DNA from: Streptomyces poonensis
GTDB taxonomy: Bacteria > Actinomycetota > Actinomycetes > Streptomycetales > Streptomycetaceae
Assembly: GCF_014650915.1 (NCBI RefSeq)
Contig: NZ_BMVW01000007.1
Location: 186,001 to 250,000 of the forward strand
Direction: 5' to 3'
Length of the DNA: 64,000 nt
Part shown: piece after piece, positions 26,300-41,577 of the stretch
How positions within the stretch are numbered: the stretch's first letter is position 1
Layout: each line of letters starts with the position of its first letter
The notes under the pieces: generated by a model
What the model was told of the DNA's origin: nothing
What the model saw: only the letters and a program-made list of their open reading frames with translations
Databases searched by the model: none
Made by a program: the position numbers and the translations under genes

Positions 26300-26734
26300 A
26301 TGCCTCCCAAGAAGAAGAAGGTCACGGGGCTCATCAAGCTCCAGATCCAGGCCGGCGCCGCCAACCCGGCTCCGCCGGTCGGCCCCGCGCTGGGTCAGCA
26401 CGGCGTCAACATCATGGAGTTCTGCAAGGCCTACAACGCCGCGACCGAGTCGCAGCGCGGTTGGGTCATCCCGGTGGAGATCACGGTCTACGAGGACCGT
26501 TCCTTCACCTTCATCACCAAGACCCCCCCGGCCGCCAAGATGATCCTCAAGGCCGCTGGTGTCGAGAAGGGCTCCGGCGAGCCGCACAAGACCAAGGTCG
26601 CCAAGATCACCGAGGCGCAGGTCCGCGAGATCGCCCAGACCAAGCTGCCCGACCTCAACGCCAACGACCTGGACGCTGCCGCGAAGATCATCGCCGGCAC
26701 CGCCCGTTCCATGGGCGTCACGGTCGAGGGCTGA
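26300..26734 (+). CDS. rplK: 50S ribosomal protein L11
   Basis: A 144-aa ribosomal protein, starting [20 protein letters not shown] with the hallmark [21 protein letters not shown]11 binds the GTPase-associated region of 23S rRNA and is needed for RelA activation and thiostrepton sensitivity. GGAGAGAG precedes the ATG. It is followed after 103 nt by rplA. Confidence 0.97.
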   Translation: MPPKKKKVTGLIKLQIQAGAANPAPPVGPALGQHGVNIMEFCKAYNAATESQRGWVIPVEITVYEDRSFTFITKTPPAAKMILKAAGVEKGSGEPHKTKVAKITEAQVREIAQTKLPDLNANDLDAAAKIIAGTARSMGVTVEG

Positions 26735-26837
26735 CCCTCACCTTCGTAGAAACATGCAGCTGCCGTACGAGCAGCCGCACGTGGCAGGGCCTGCTCGGCC
26801 CGTACCACGCCTCCTTTCAGAACCCACAGGAGCAGTT

Positions 26838-27563
26838 GTGAGCAAGCGCAGCAAGGCTCTCCGCGCTGCGGACGCCAAGATCGACCGGGACAAGCTGTAC
26901 GCCCCGCTCGAGGCCGTCCGTCTCGCCAAGGAGACCTCCACGACCAAGTTCGACGGCACCGTCGAGGTCGCCTTCCGTCTGGGCGTCGACCCGCGCAAGG
27001 CCGACCAGATGGTCCGTGGCACCGTGAACCTCCCGCACGGCACCGGTAAGACCGCCCGGGTCCTGGTCTTCGCGACCGGTGACCGTGCCGAGGCCGCTCG
27101 TGCCGCGGGCGCCGACATCGTCGGCGCCGACGAGCTCATCGACGAGGTGTCGAAGGGCCGTCTGGACTTCGACGCCGTCGTCGCCACCCCGGACCTCATG
27201 GGCAAGGTCGGCCGCCTCGGCCGCGTCCTCGGCCCGCGTGGTCTGATGCCGAACCCGAAGACCGGCACCGTCACCCCCGACGTGGCCAAGGCCGTCACCG
27301 AGATCAAGGGCGGCAAGATCGAGTTCCGCGTCGACAAGCACTCGAACCTGCACTTCATCATCGGCAAGTCGTCCTTCGACGACACCAAGCTGGTGGAGAA
27401 CTACGGCGCCGCGCTGGAGGAGATCCTCCGTCTGAAGCCGTCCGCCGCCAAGGGTCGCTACATCAAGAAGGCCGCCATCACCACCACGATGGGCCCCGGC
27501 ATTCCGGTCGACCCGAACCGCACCCGCAACCTCCTCGTCGAGGAGGACCCGGCCGCCGTCTGA
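26838..27563 (+). CDS. rplA: 50S ribosomal protein L1
   Basis: A 241-aa ribosomal protein, start [16 protein letters not shown]. The rRNA-binding signature [15 protein letters not shown] is present. The GTG at 26838 follows AGGAGC 6 nt upstream. L1 homologues bind their own mRNA as a repressor; I do not identify a specific mimic site here. A strong hairpin ends the operon. Confidence 0.97.
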   Translation: MSKRSKALRAADAKIDRDKLYAPLEAVRLAKETSTTKFDGTVEVAFRLGVDPRKADQMVRGTVNLPHGTGKTARVLVFATGDRAEAARAAGADIVGADELIDEVSKGRLDFDAVVATPDLMGKVGRLGRVLGPRGLMPNPKTGTVTPDVAKAVTEIKGGKIEFRVDKHSNLHFIIGKSSFDDTKLVENYGAALEEILRLKPSAAKGRYIKKAAITTTMGPGIPVDPNRTRNLLVEEDPAAV

Positions 27564-27603
27564 GCCCACGCTCACCGGTAGCCGCGTCGCGCACGCGCAC
27601 CAG

Positions 27604-27640
27604 GACGGGCCCCGCAACCTTTCGAGGTGCGGGGCCCGTC
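27604..27640 (+). terminator. Terminator after rplA
   Basis: A 13-bp perfect inverted repeat, GACGGGCCCCGCA (27604-27616) and TGCGGGGCCCGTC (27628-27640). Confidence 0.85.
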
Positions 27641-27785
27641 CCCGTTCCTGTGGGGATGCTTCGGAGACGGCCGCGCAAGGTTAGCGGACCGCTCCCGACC
27701 GCGTTCCCCGAGCCGTGAACCGGATACCAGTGTCAGTGGCCTCCGCTAACGTGCGGGGCACTGGAGAGGCTTGGGGGTAGGGACG

Positions 27786-28664
27786 ATGACGAGCACGAAC
27801 GTGCGCCGGATGGCCGTTTCGATCGCTGCGGTGACCGCGCTGACCGGGGTGGCGGCCTGCGGCTCCGGGGGGTCCGGCGACAAGGAGGCGAAGGGCGGGT
27901 CGGCACTCAGCCCCGTCGCCGCCCTGCGCCTGGCGGACAAGTCCACGAGCGGGGCCGACTCCGCGCGGGTGGAGTCCACGACCACGATGGGCACGATGAT
28001 GTCCATGAAGGCCGACGGCGTCCTCGACTGGGCCGACGGCTACACCGGCACGATGACCATCGAGTACACGGGCGGCGCGATGGCCGACCAGATGCGCCAG
28101 CTGGGCAGCACCTCGATGGAGGCCCGCTATCTGCCGGACGCCTACTACGCGAACATGGGCGACGCGTTCGCCCGCCAGACGGGCGGCAAGCAGTGGATCA
28201 AGTACGACTACGACGCCCTGGCGGACATGGCCGGCGGCTCGGGCGCGTACATGAAGGACCAGATGCAGAACACGACGCCCAACCAGTCGGTGAAGCTCCT
28301 GCTCGCCTCCGGTGATGTGCAGAAGGTGGGCGAGGAGACCGTGCGCGGCCAGAGGACGACGCACTACTCCGGCGCGGTCGAGGTCGCGGACCTCGCCTCC
28401 AAGAGCTCCGGCCTCACGGCGAGCCAGCTGGCCGACCTGAAGAAGCAGCTGGAGCAGGCCGGCATCACCACGGAGACCATCGACATCTGGATCAACGAGG
28501 ACGACCTGCTGGTCAAGAAGGTCGAAAAGGGCGAGATGACCTCTGGCACGCTGTCCCAGACGGCGTTCTACACCGACTACGGCGTCGAGGTCTCGGCCGA
28601 GGAGCCCCCGGCGGACGACACGGTGGACTTCAAGGAGCTGGTCCAGACCCAGCCGTCGGCGTAG
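27786..28664 (+). CDS. LolA/LppX-like lipoprotein
   Basis: A 292-aa exported lipoprotein. The signal MTSTNVRRMAVSIAAV ends in the lipobox LTGVAAC. The mature part has the pattern of the LppX/LprAFG-LolA group: alternating beta strands, many Met/Thr residues, and a WINEDDLLVKKV strand near the end. Such proteins carry lipids across the cell wall region. The ATG at 27786 has AGGGACG upstream. It is followed by a paralogue, and the pair interrupts the L1-L10 ribosomal gene order. Confidence 0.8.
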   Translation: MTSTNVRRMAVSIAAVTALTGVAACGSGGSGDKEAKGGSALSPVAALRLADKSTSGADSARVESTTTMGTMMSMKADGVLDWADGYTGTMTIEYTGGAMADQMRQLGSTSMEARYLPDAYYANMGDAFARQTGGKQWIKYDYDALADMAGGSGAYMKDQMQNTTPNQSVKLLLASGDVQKVGEETVRGQRTTHYSGAVEVADLASKSSGLTASQLADLKKQLEQAGITTETIDIWINEDDLLVKKVEKGEMTSGTLSQTAFYTDYGVEVSAEEPPADDTVDFKELVQTQPSA

Positions 28665-28816
28665 CCGGCGGGAGATGCTCGCACCGCCCCGGCGCCGACG
28701 GCCGGGGCGACAGCGGCGTGCCCGCGGCCCCGCGAGCGTGCCGTCCCGCCGCTTGCGGTGAGGCGGGTGGCACAGCGGATATTCAGCGGAGTCATAGCGC
28801 TCACTGGGCTAAGCTC

Positions 28817-28847
28817 AAAGAGTTTTCATGTACTTGGCAAACTCTTT
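28817..28847. promoter_or_regulatory. 31-bp AT-rich inverted repeat before the second lipoprotein gene
   Basis: AAAGAGTTT (28817-28825) and AAACTCTTT (28839-28847) are perfect 9-bp arms around a 13-bp spacer. The AT content is striking in this GC-rich DNA. It ends 21 nt before the ATG. It could be an operator or an mRNA hairpin near the ribosome binding site. Confidence 0.55.
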
Positions 28848-28868
28848 CTTGTGTTCCTGGGGGGAACA

Positions 28869-29876
28869 ATGGGGCTTTCCGTACGTAAGCGGGGCGGGGC
28901 GCAGCTCGCGGGGATCGCGGCACTGGTCGTGGCCGGAGGGGCCGTCGGATGCGGCACCGGGGACGGCTCCGAACGGACCGTTCAGCAGGTGCTGACCGCG
29001 GCCTTCGAGAGAACGGCCGAGGCGAAGTCGGCCAAGGTCGAGATGACCATGTCGACGCCGGCCGCGATGGACGGCGGCGGTGACATGACCATGAGCGGCG
29101 TCATGGGCTGGGACCCGACCGTCATGGACCTGACCATGAAGGGATCGATGCTCGGTGCCGGCGCGGATGCCCCGGAGCAGACCCGGATGATCTGGCAGGA
29201 CGACGTCATGTACATGGACATGGGGGCCGCGTCCGCCAAGGAGATGGACGGCAAGCGCTGGATGAAGGTCGACCTGGCGGCCGCCGCGGAGGCCTCCGGT
29301 GACGAGGAACTGGCCAAGCAGATGACGTCCGAGCTGCAGAACATGAACCAGGACCCGACCGAGCAGCTCGCCATGCTCCTGGAGTCGCCCAACCTCAAGC
29401 ACCTCGGCAGCGAGAAGATCGACGGCGTCGAGGCCGAGCATTACAAGGGCACGCTCACCGTCAAGGAGATGATGGAGAGCAACGACAGCCTGGACGTCCT
29501 GAAGCCCAAGGAGCGCGAGCAGCTCTTCGAGAGCATCGAGAAGGCGGGCATCAAGGGCTACGACACCGAGGTCTGGGTCAACGAGGACGACCTGCCGGTC
29601 CGCATGGACGTCACGATCGAGTCCCCCGAGGGCGACATCGACATGAGCATGAAGCTCTCGGACTACGGCGCCAAGACCGAGGTCGAGGTACCGCCGGCCG
29701 ACGACACGCTCGACCTGTTCGAGATGCTCCAGGGGCTGGGCGGGATGGCCGACGACGCGGGCTCCCTCGACGAGGACGCCCTCGACGAGGAGCTGGCCGA
29801 GCTGGAGTCGCTGGAGTCCGACCTCAAGTCGCTGGAGTCCGAGCTGGAGTCGCTGGAGTCCGGCTCCGGCGTCTGA
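28869..29876 (+). CDS. LolA/LppX-like lipoprotein with coiled-coil tail
   Basis: A 335-aa lipoprotein, paralogue of the preceding gene. The signal ends in the lipobox GAVGC. The body has the same Met-rich beta pattern, including VWVNEDDLPVRMDV, parallel to WINEDDLLVKKV of the neighbour. After about residue 295 an acidic tail repeats LESLES/LKSLESE, a short coiled coil not seen in the neighbour. The ATG at 28869 follows a GGGGGGAA site. It probably binds a lipid or another hydrophobic ligand outside the membrane; the ligand is unknown. Confidence 0.8.
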   Translation: MGLSVRKRGGAQLAGIAALVVAGGAVGCGTGDGSERTVQQVLTAAFERTAEAKSAKVEMTMSTPAAMDGGGDMTMSGVMGWDPTVMDLTMKGSMLGAGADAPEQTRMIWQDDVMYMDMGAASAKEMDGKRWMKVDLAAAAEASGDEELAKQMTSELQNMNQDPTEQLAMLLESPNLKHLGSEKIDGVEAEHYKGTLTVKEMMESNDSLDVLKPKEREQLFESIEKAGIKGYDTEVWVNEDDLPVRMDVTIESPEGDIDMSMKLSDYGAKTEVEVPPADDTLDLFEMLQGLGGMADDAGSLDEDALDEELAELESLESDLKSLESELESLESGSGV

Positions 29877-29945
29877 GCGGTGGCGGCCCCGCCGGGCCGC
29901 GATGCAGCGGCGGCTCCTGCCGCGACGACGGTTCGCTGACCGGAT

Positions 29946-29975
29946 TTGCTTGACGGCGAACCGGTCAGGTACCTT
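29946..29975 (+). promoter_or_regulatory. Candidate promoter of rplJ-rplL
   Basis: TTGCTT (29946-29951) and TACCTT (29970-29975) are spaced by 18 bp. A TTGACG overlaps at 29950-29955 but its spacing is too short. The start would leave a leader of about 230 nt. Confidence 0.5.
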
Positions 29976-29989
29976 CCTTGAGAAGCCAA

Positions 29990-30213
29990 AGACCGCTGGT
30001 CGTTGCCGTGCGCTCGCGAGAGGGCACGGTGGCCGAAGGATCCGCTGAACAGCGGACGACCCGCGCAGGTGACTGTGGAAGAGCTCCTGGACCGGTTCCT
30101 GTCCTTACGGAATCCGTTCGGTCGAGCTACGCCCCGTGCGCCTGCGCCGGGGCGTTTCGTTTACCCCAGCCCCTTCCGAGCGGTCCCATCACCCGGAAGG
30201 AGGCCGACGCTCT
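29990..30213 (+). promoter_or_regulatory. rplJ leader (ribosomal protein L10 leader type)
   Basis: A long, structured 5' UTR lies before rplJ, with several potential stems (for example around CTCGCGAGAG near 30014-30023 and CCGCTGAACAGCGG near 30042-30055). In many bacteria the L10-L12 complex binds such a leader to repress rplJL. The position supports this; I cannot verify the consensus fold by eye. Confidence 0.55.
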
Positions 30214-30744
30214 ATGGCAAGGCCCGACAAGGCTGCCGCGGTAGCCGAGCTGACGGAGCAGTTCCGCAGCTCGAACGCCGCTGTGCTGACCGAGTACCGG
30301 GGTCTCACCGTGGCGCAGCTCAAGACGCTGCGTCGTTCGCTCGGTGAGAACGCCCAGTACGCCGTGGTGAAGAACACGCTGACCAAGATTGCGGCCAACG
30401 AGGCCGGGATCACGACGCTCGACGACCTGTTCAACGGTCCGACGGCGGTCGCCTTCGTCACCGGTGACCCGGTGGAGTCGGCGAAGGGTCTTCGTGACTT
30501 CGCCAAGGACAACCCGAATCTCGTCATCAAGGGCGGTGTCCTTGACGGCAAGGCGCTGTCCGCCGACGAGATCAAGAAGCTTGCGGACCTCGAGTCCCGC
30601 GAGGTTCTGCTCTCCAAGCTGGCCGGTGCCTTCAAGGCGAAGCAGTCCCAGGCTGCTGCCGTCTTCCAGGCACTGCCGTCGAAGCTCGTCCGCACCGTGG
30701 ACGCGCTGCGCGCCAAGCAGGACGAGCAGGGCGGTGCCGAGTAA
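30214..30744 (+). CDS. rplJ: 50S ribosomal protein L10
   Basis: A 176-aa ribosomal protein, [20 protein letters not shown] at the start, with [20 protein letters not shown] in the rRNA-binding half. It forms the base of the L7/L12 stalk. The ATG has GGAAGGAGG 9 nt upstream. The C-terminal helix that binds L12 dimers (after about residue 130) is present. Confidence 0.96.
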   Translation: MARPDKAAAVAELTEQFRSSNAAVLTEYRGLTVAQLKTLRRSLGENAQYAVVKNTLTKIAANEAGITTLDDLFNGPTAVAFVTGDPVESAKGLRDFAKDNPNLVIKGGVLDGKALSADEIKKLADLESREVLLSKLAGAFKAKQSQAAAVFQALPSKLVRTVDALRAKQDEQGGAE

Positions 30745-30854
30745 CTCGGCTCGTCATGGCCGTGCCGCCTAGGCACAGGCCGTAGCGGGCCGCACGTACG
30801 CCCGCCTCACATGTACATCCGGCACCAGCCGAATTAGTGGAAGGATCGCCCATC

Positions 30855-31241
30855 ATGGCGAAGCTCAGCCAGGAAGACCTGCTCGCGCAGTTCGAGGAGA
30901 TGACCCTCATCGAGCTCTCCGAGTTCGTGAAGGCCTTCGAGGAGAAGTTCGACGTCACCGCCGCCGCCCCGGTCGCCGTTGCCGCCGCCGGCGTCCCGGG
31001 TGCCCCGGCCGCCGCCGCCGAGGAGGAGAAGGACGAGTTCGACGTCGTCCTCACCGGCGCCGGCGACAAGAAGATCCAGGTCATCAAGGTCGTGCGTGAG
31101 CTGACCTCCCTGGGTCTGAAGGAGGCCAAGGACCTCGTCGACGGCACCCCGAAGCCGGTCCTGGAGAAGGTCAACAAGGAGGCCGCGGACAAGGCCAAGG
31201 AGGCCCTCGAGGGCGCCGGCGCCTCCGTCGAGGTCAAGTAA
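30855..31241 (+). CDS. rplL: 50S ribosomal protein L7/L12
   Basis: A 128-aa stalk protein. The N-terminal dimer helix [20 protein letters not shown] is followed by an Ala-rich hinge and the factor-binding domain [20 protein letters not shown]. The ATG at 30855 with GGAAGGA upstream is preferred over the GTG at 30837, which lies inside that binding site. Confidence 0.96.
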   Translation: MAKLSQEDLLAQFEEMTLIELSEFVKAFEEKFDVTAAAPVAVAAAGVPGAPAAAAEEEKDEFDVVLTGAGDKKIQVIKVVRELTSLGLKEAKDLVDGTPKPVLEKVNKEAADKAKEALEGAGASVEVK

Positions 31242-31312
31242 GACCTCACGGGTCCGCAGGGACTCACGCTCGCCGCGCAGTTCTTTCCGTGGAGCTGTAA
31301 CGCAGACGTACT

Positions 31313-31346
31313 GAAGGGCGATCACCCAAGTGGGTGGTCGCCCTTC
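31313..31346 (+). terminator. Hairpin in the rplL-rpoB interval
   Basis: A 15-bp stem with one G-U pair: GAAGGGCGATCACCC (31313-31327), loop AAGT, GGGTGGTCGCCCTTC (31332-31346). In many bacteria such a site partly attenuates transcription into rpoBC. The rest of the 600-bp interval contains the rpoB promoter and no gene. Confidence 0.75.
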
Positions 31347-31651
31347 GGCGTTCCCGGACCTCCGGGGACGGTCGCCTTGCACTGTCGGCCGCGGCGAGTA
31401 TGGTGATCTTCGTCGTGCCTCCCGAGCACCCCCGGTGTCCTGTCGCGAGTGACGATCGCGGCATGTGCTTCGGGCATGGGGGCCTTGACGAACTGCACGC
31501 AGCGCGCAATTCTCAGGACGCGTCGTCACAACGATCCGCATCCGAGGCATGGATCGACGGCGAAGAGGGCAGGATCGATGTGCATCGAGGGCGTGGCTTG
31601 CCGCAGGTGTTGAGAAACAACGAGGGTTTCCGAGGTTCCGCAAACCCGAAC

Positions 31652-31680
31652 TGGACATCAGTGGGCCAACTGGCTACACT
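31652..31680 (+). promoter_or_regulatory. Candidate rpoB promoter
   Basis: TGGACA (31652-31657) and TACACT (31675-31680) with 17-bp spacing match the vegetative sigma consensus well. A leader of roughly 155 nt would precede rpoB. Confidence 0.6.
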
Positions 31681-31843
31681 GACCCTTTGCGCTGCCTGTT
31701 AGCTGCCTCCTGCCCGTCACCAGGGGCATGCCCTCGCTCGAGCACCGACGATGGAACCGTCCTTGACCTGGGACTTCCACTCCTGTGCCCGGTCGGGGGG
31801 CCGGTACGCGCGTAGTGAGTCCGAGCCCTCGGAAGGACCCCTC

Positions 31844-35326
<3,483 letters not shown>

Positions 35327-35333
35327 CGGAGTC

Positions 35334-35364
35334 CGGCGGGCCTTCCCTCTAGGAAGGCCCGCCG
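35334..35364 (+). terminator. Hairpin between rpoB and rpoC
   Basis: A perfect 13-bp stem, CGGCGGGCCTTCC (35334-35346) and GGAAGGCCCGCCG (35352-35364), loop CTCTA, no T tract. It may be a processing, stability or attenuation element rather than a full terminator. Confidence 0.6.
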
Positions 35365-35422
35365 ACCCCGGGACCCCGTTTCAGACCCAAAGACTTACAA
35401 CCCTGAGAGGGATTGACGCATA

Positions 35423-39322
<3,900 letters not shown>

Positions 39323-39356
39323 GGCGAAGGCGTACGTCTGAGCGTCTGACGCACTG

Positions 39357-39397
39357 AAGGGCGGTCACTCCGGGTTTGTCCGGGGTGACCGCCCTTC
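39357..39397 (+). terminator. Terminator after rpoC
   Basis: AAGGGCGGTCACTCCGG pairs with the downstream CCGGGGTGACCGCCCTT around a GTTTGT loop, with one bulge. It separates rpoBC from the accessory block. Confidence 0.85.
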
Positions 39398-39449
39398 GGC
39401 GTGTCTCGGCGGTGCGTGTCTCGTGGAGCGTGTCTCGGTGGAGCGTGGG

Positions 39450-39774
39450 TCAGCGGGCGGTCAGCTCCAGGGTGGGGACGACCACCGTCGCCACCGCGGG
39501 CAGGGCGCCGATGCCGGTGAGCGGCCGGCGGGAGCGCTCCAGGGCGTGCAGCCGCTGCTCGTGGTCGGCGAGGCTCGTGGTCGGCGAGCTGTTGGTCGGT
39601 CTGGTCGCTGCACTGGACGAGCAGCGCGAGCGATCCGTCGACGCGGGCGAAGCCGGCCTCGACGGTGCCGCGCGACCGCTCCAGCTCGACGGCCACCACG
39701 GCCGGGTCGGAGAGGGGGGACGCGGAGGGGGAGCGGATCGTGCACGTGGTGCTCTTTTCCTTGCTCCTCCCCAT
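39450..39774 (-). pseudogene. Small gene downstream of endolysin, frameshifted by a 16-bp duplication
   Basis: From the ATG at 39774 (MGRSKEKSTT) the frame reads AVVAVELERSRGTVEAGFAR, then VDGSLALLVQ, and on to QLADHEP. There an exact 16-bp tandem duplication shifts it. Removing one copy restores ADHEQRLHALERSRRP and a hydrophobic end before TGA at 39450-39452, giving about 102 aa. With the duplication translation runs on through Arg-rich sequence to 39301, into rpoC. The ATG is 5 nt downstream of the endolysin stop, so the pair is an operon. The intact form has a coiled-coil-like centre and a hydrophobic C-terminus, suggesting a holin-like or membrane role; that is inference. Confidence 0.65.
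39557..39588. repeat. Exact 16-bp tandem duplication
   Basis: GCTCGTGGTCGGCGAG occurs at 39557-39572 and immediately again at 39573-39588. Sixteen is not a multiple of three, so it shifts the small gene by one frame. Confidence 0.95.
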
Positions 39775-39779
39775 GCGCT

Positions 39780-40673
39780 TCACGCCCCGGAGGTGTACGG
39801 CACCTTCAGGGCCGCCCAGGACTTCGCACCCGGCCAGCCGTCGGCGTCCGTACCGGTGTAGCCGAGCTTGCGCTGCCACTTGGCGTAGCTGCGGCGGTCG
39901 GCCTCGGTCCACTGCGGGCCGGGGCCCGACGCGTAGGCGGAACAGCCGACGGCGACCAGGCGTCTGCCGAGGGCGGTGACGACGGGCGACTTCGGCTGTC
40001 TGCGGAACCAGTCGGCGCCGGGGAAGGGCTGGTACCGAGGGGTGGCCGGGGCGGTGCTGCCGGGCTGCGCGGAGGGGCGGCCGGTCAGGCGCTCGGCGAT
40101 ACGGGCGCGCAGGTCCGCCATGGCGAAGCCGCGCGGGTCGATCTTGGCGCTGGTCCACTCCTTGTGGCCGATCACGGACGCGGCGCTCCAGCCGTGCGCC
40201 CGGCACAGCGCGGCGGAGGCACGGGCGATGGCGTCGAGCTGGGCCTCGGGCCACGGGTCCTCGCCGTCGCCGAGGTTGACGCACTCGAAGCCGTAGAAGC
40301 GGGTGTTGCCGTCGGCCGTGCGCTGGTGGGGGGACGGCAGGGCGGTGCGCTCGGCGACGACGGCGGACAGGACGTCGGGGTCGCCGGTGCCCGCGTGGTT
40401 GGCGCGGCCGTGGCCGACCAGGTGGACCGTGCCGTCCTTGGCGATGACGCCGTGGCAGAGCGGGCCGGGGAGGCCGGAGTGGCCGTTGAAGCACAGGTTG
40501 ACGGTGGAGGTGGTGCCGGAGGTGACGGTGTGATGGATCATCACGCCGTTGACCGGGCCCCAGCTTCCCTTGTGCTTGCGGTTGTTGGTGCGCCAGCCGG
40601 TGTGTTCCACGACGGTGACGCCTTCGGCGCGCAGGGCGGAGACGAGCCGGTCGGCGGTGAGGGGAGTGGCCAT
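39780..40673 (-). CDS. Phage-type N-acetylmuramoyl-L-alanine amidase (endolysin)
   Basis: A 297-aa cell-wall hydrolase. Residues 25 to about 195 are an Amidase_2/PGRP domain. Zinc ligands are visible in GVMIHHTVTSG, GRANHAGTGD and GHKEWTSAKIDPRG, where Asp takes the place of the third ligand. Residues 215-290 are a separate domain (WFRRQPKSPVVTALGRRLVA ... YAKWQRKLGYTG ... GWPGAKSW) that looks like a peptidoglycan-binding repeat. There is no signal peptide, as in phage endolysins that rely on a holin. A small frameshifted gene follows at 5 nt. Confidence 0.85.
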   Translation of the reverse strand: MATPLTADRLVSALRAEGVTVVEHTGWRTNNRKHKGSWGPVNGVMIHHTVTSGTTSTVNLCFNGHSGLPGPLCHGVIAKDGTVHLVGHGRANHAGTGDPDVLSAVVAERTALPSPHQRTADGNTRFYGFECVNLGDGEDPWPEAQLDAIARASAALCRAHGWSAASVIGHKEWTSAKIDPRGFAMADLRARIAERLTGRPSAQPGSTAPATPRYQPFPGADWFRRQPKSPVVTALGRRLVAVGCSAYASGPGPQWTEADRRSYAKWQRKLGYTGTDADGWPGAKSWAALKVPYTSGA

Positions 40674-40752
40674 GGAGGATGCCTTCCAGGACGGGCCCGC
40701 CCCGTACCCGGGGCGGATACGGGGCGGGGCAGGGAGTGCGGGGCCGCCGGGG

Positions 40753-41280
40753 TCAGGAGACGGCGGCCCAGATGGCGTTGGAGTCCGCGACCACCGACGA
40801 GACCGACGAGACGGGGAACGAGGTCGGCAGGGAGGTCTGGCCGGTGGCCGACAGCCGCCCGTGGCGGATGAACGCGCCCGGCATCCGGGCGCTGCTGCCC
40901 GGGGCCTCGCCCTTGGCGGAGCCCACCATGACCGCGGGACCGTTCTGCTTCGTCGTCGGGCCGCTGACCAGCAGCGCCACCCAGTGGTTCCCGGCGGCGG
41001 CCTGGTACGCGGTGGTCAGCGGGAGCACGAAGGTCTTGCCCTCGGTCGCGGTCAGCAGACCGTTCAACGGGGCGGTGAGGCCGACCCGGGTGCCGGTGTC
41101 CGTGTGGAGGCCGGCGCAGGACCTGGTGCTGAGCGTGCCACCCACGTATCCCGGCACGTAGAAGACGAGGTTGGTGAGGCGTCTGACTGCGTGAAAACGC
41201 CGATGGACAGCAGTGGACAACCGCGCACACCTGCGGACCATCTCAGCAGGTGAGGCGCCTGCGTCTGGTCGGCCGCACAC
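40753..41280 (-). pseudogene. 5'-truncated phage tail/structural-protein-like fragment
   Basis: The frame downstream of about 41180 (LTNLVFYVPGYVGGTLSTRS, then CAGLHTDTGTRVGL) has the strand pattern of a beta-sandwich: Gly/Thr/Ser-rich, with TYQAAAGNHWVALLVSG-like strands, ending SNAIWAAVS. This resembles C-terminal receptor-binding modules of phage tail proteins. Upstream of it the frame turns Arg/His-rich with no proper start domain, so it appears to be the tail end of a larger gene. It lies directly upstream of the endolysin on the same strand. A short intact secreted-like protein cannot be excluded. Confidence 0.5.
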
Positions 41281-41456
41281 CGGGCCAGGCCGCGGTCATC
41301 CCGTTCCCCCAGGACGACCGGGACGGTGACCGGCACGACCGGGCCGGCGACGGCCACGGCGCCGAACCGCCCAGACCGGTACTCGACGCCAAGAGCCGCA
41401 AATCCAGGGTGCCCACCATCCCCCGCCTGCCCTCGCGCCGCCGCGACCGCTCCTGA
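41250..41456 (+). CDS. Possible small basic protein (68 aa)
   Basis: From GTG at 41250 the frame has about 90 percent G/C third positions and a lower second-position G/C, as real Streptomyces genes do. The product is hydrophilic (MRRLRLVGRTPGQAAVIPFP at the start) with many Asp/Arg pairs. There is no good binding site and no known domain. It overlaps the start of the phage-like fragment on the other strand, so the two calls compete. Confidence 0.3.
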   Translation: MRRLRLVGRTPGQAAVIPFPQDDRDGDRHDRAGDGHGAEPPRPVLDAKSRKSRVPTIPRLPSRRRDRS

Positions 41457-41489
41457 GGGCGGGTCCGGCGCTTCCGGCCGGAGGACGTA

Positions 41490-41577
41490 GACCGACCGGA
41501 CCGACGACCGACCGGACCGACCGGACCGACCGGACCAACCGAACCGACCGGACCGACCGGATCGACGACCGACCGGT
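41490..41577. repeat. Imperfect 9-bp CCGGACCGA tandem repeats
   Basis: About nine degenerate copies of CCGGACCGA (phase variants GACCGACCG) fill the spacer just beyond the stop of the PIG-V-type gene. They may be slippage-derived or could fold, but the sequence is not self-complementary in an obvious way. Confidence 0.75.

Noticed and set aside
31751-31843. Longer rpoB start at 31751
   Set aside because: The added residues are not RpoB-like, whereas TTG at 31844 has a good binding site and the known N-terminus.
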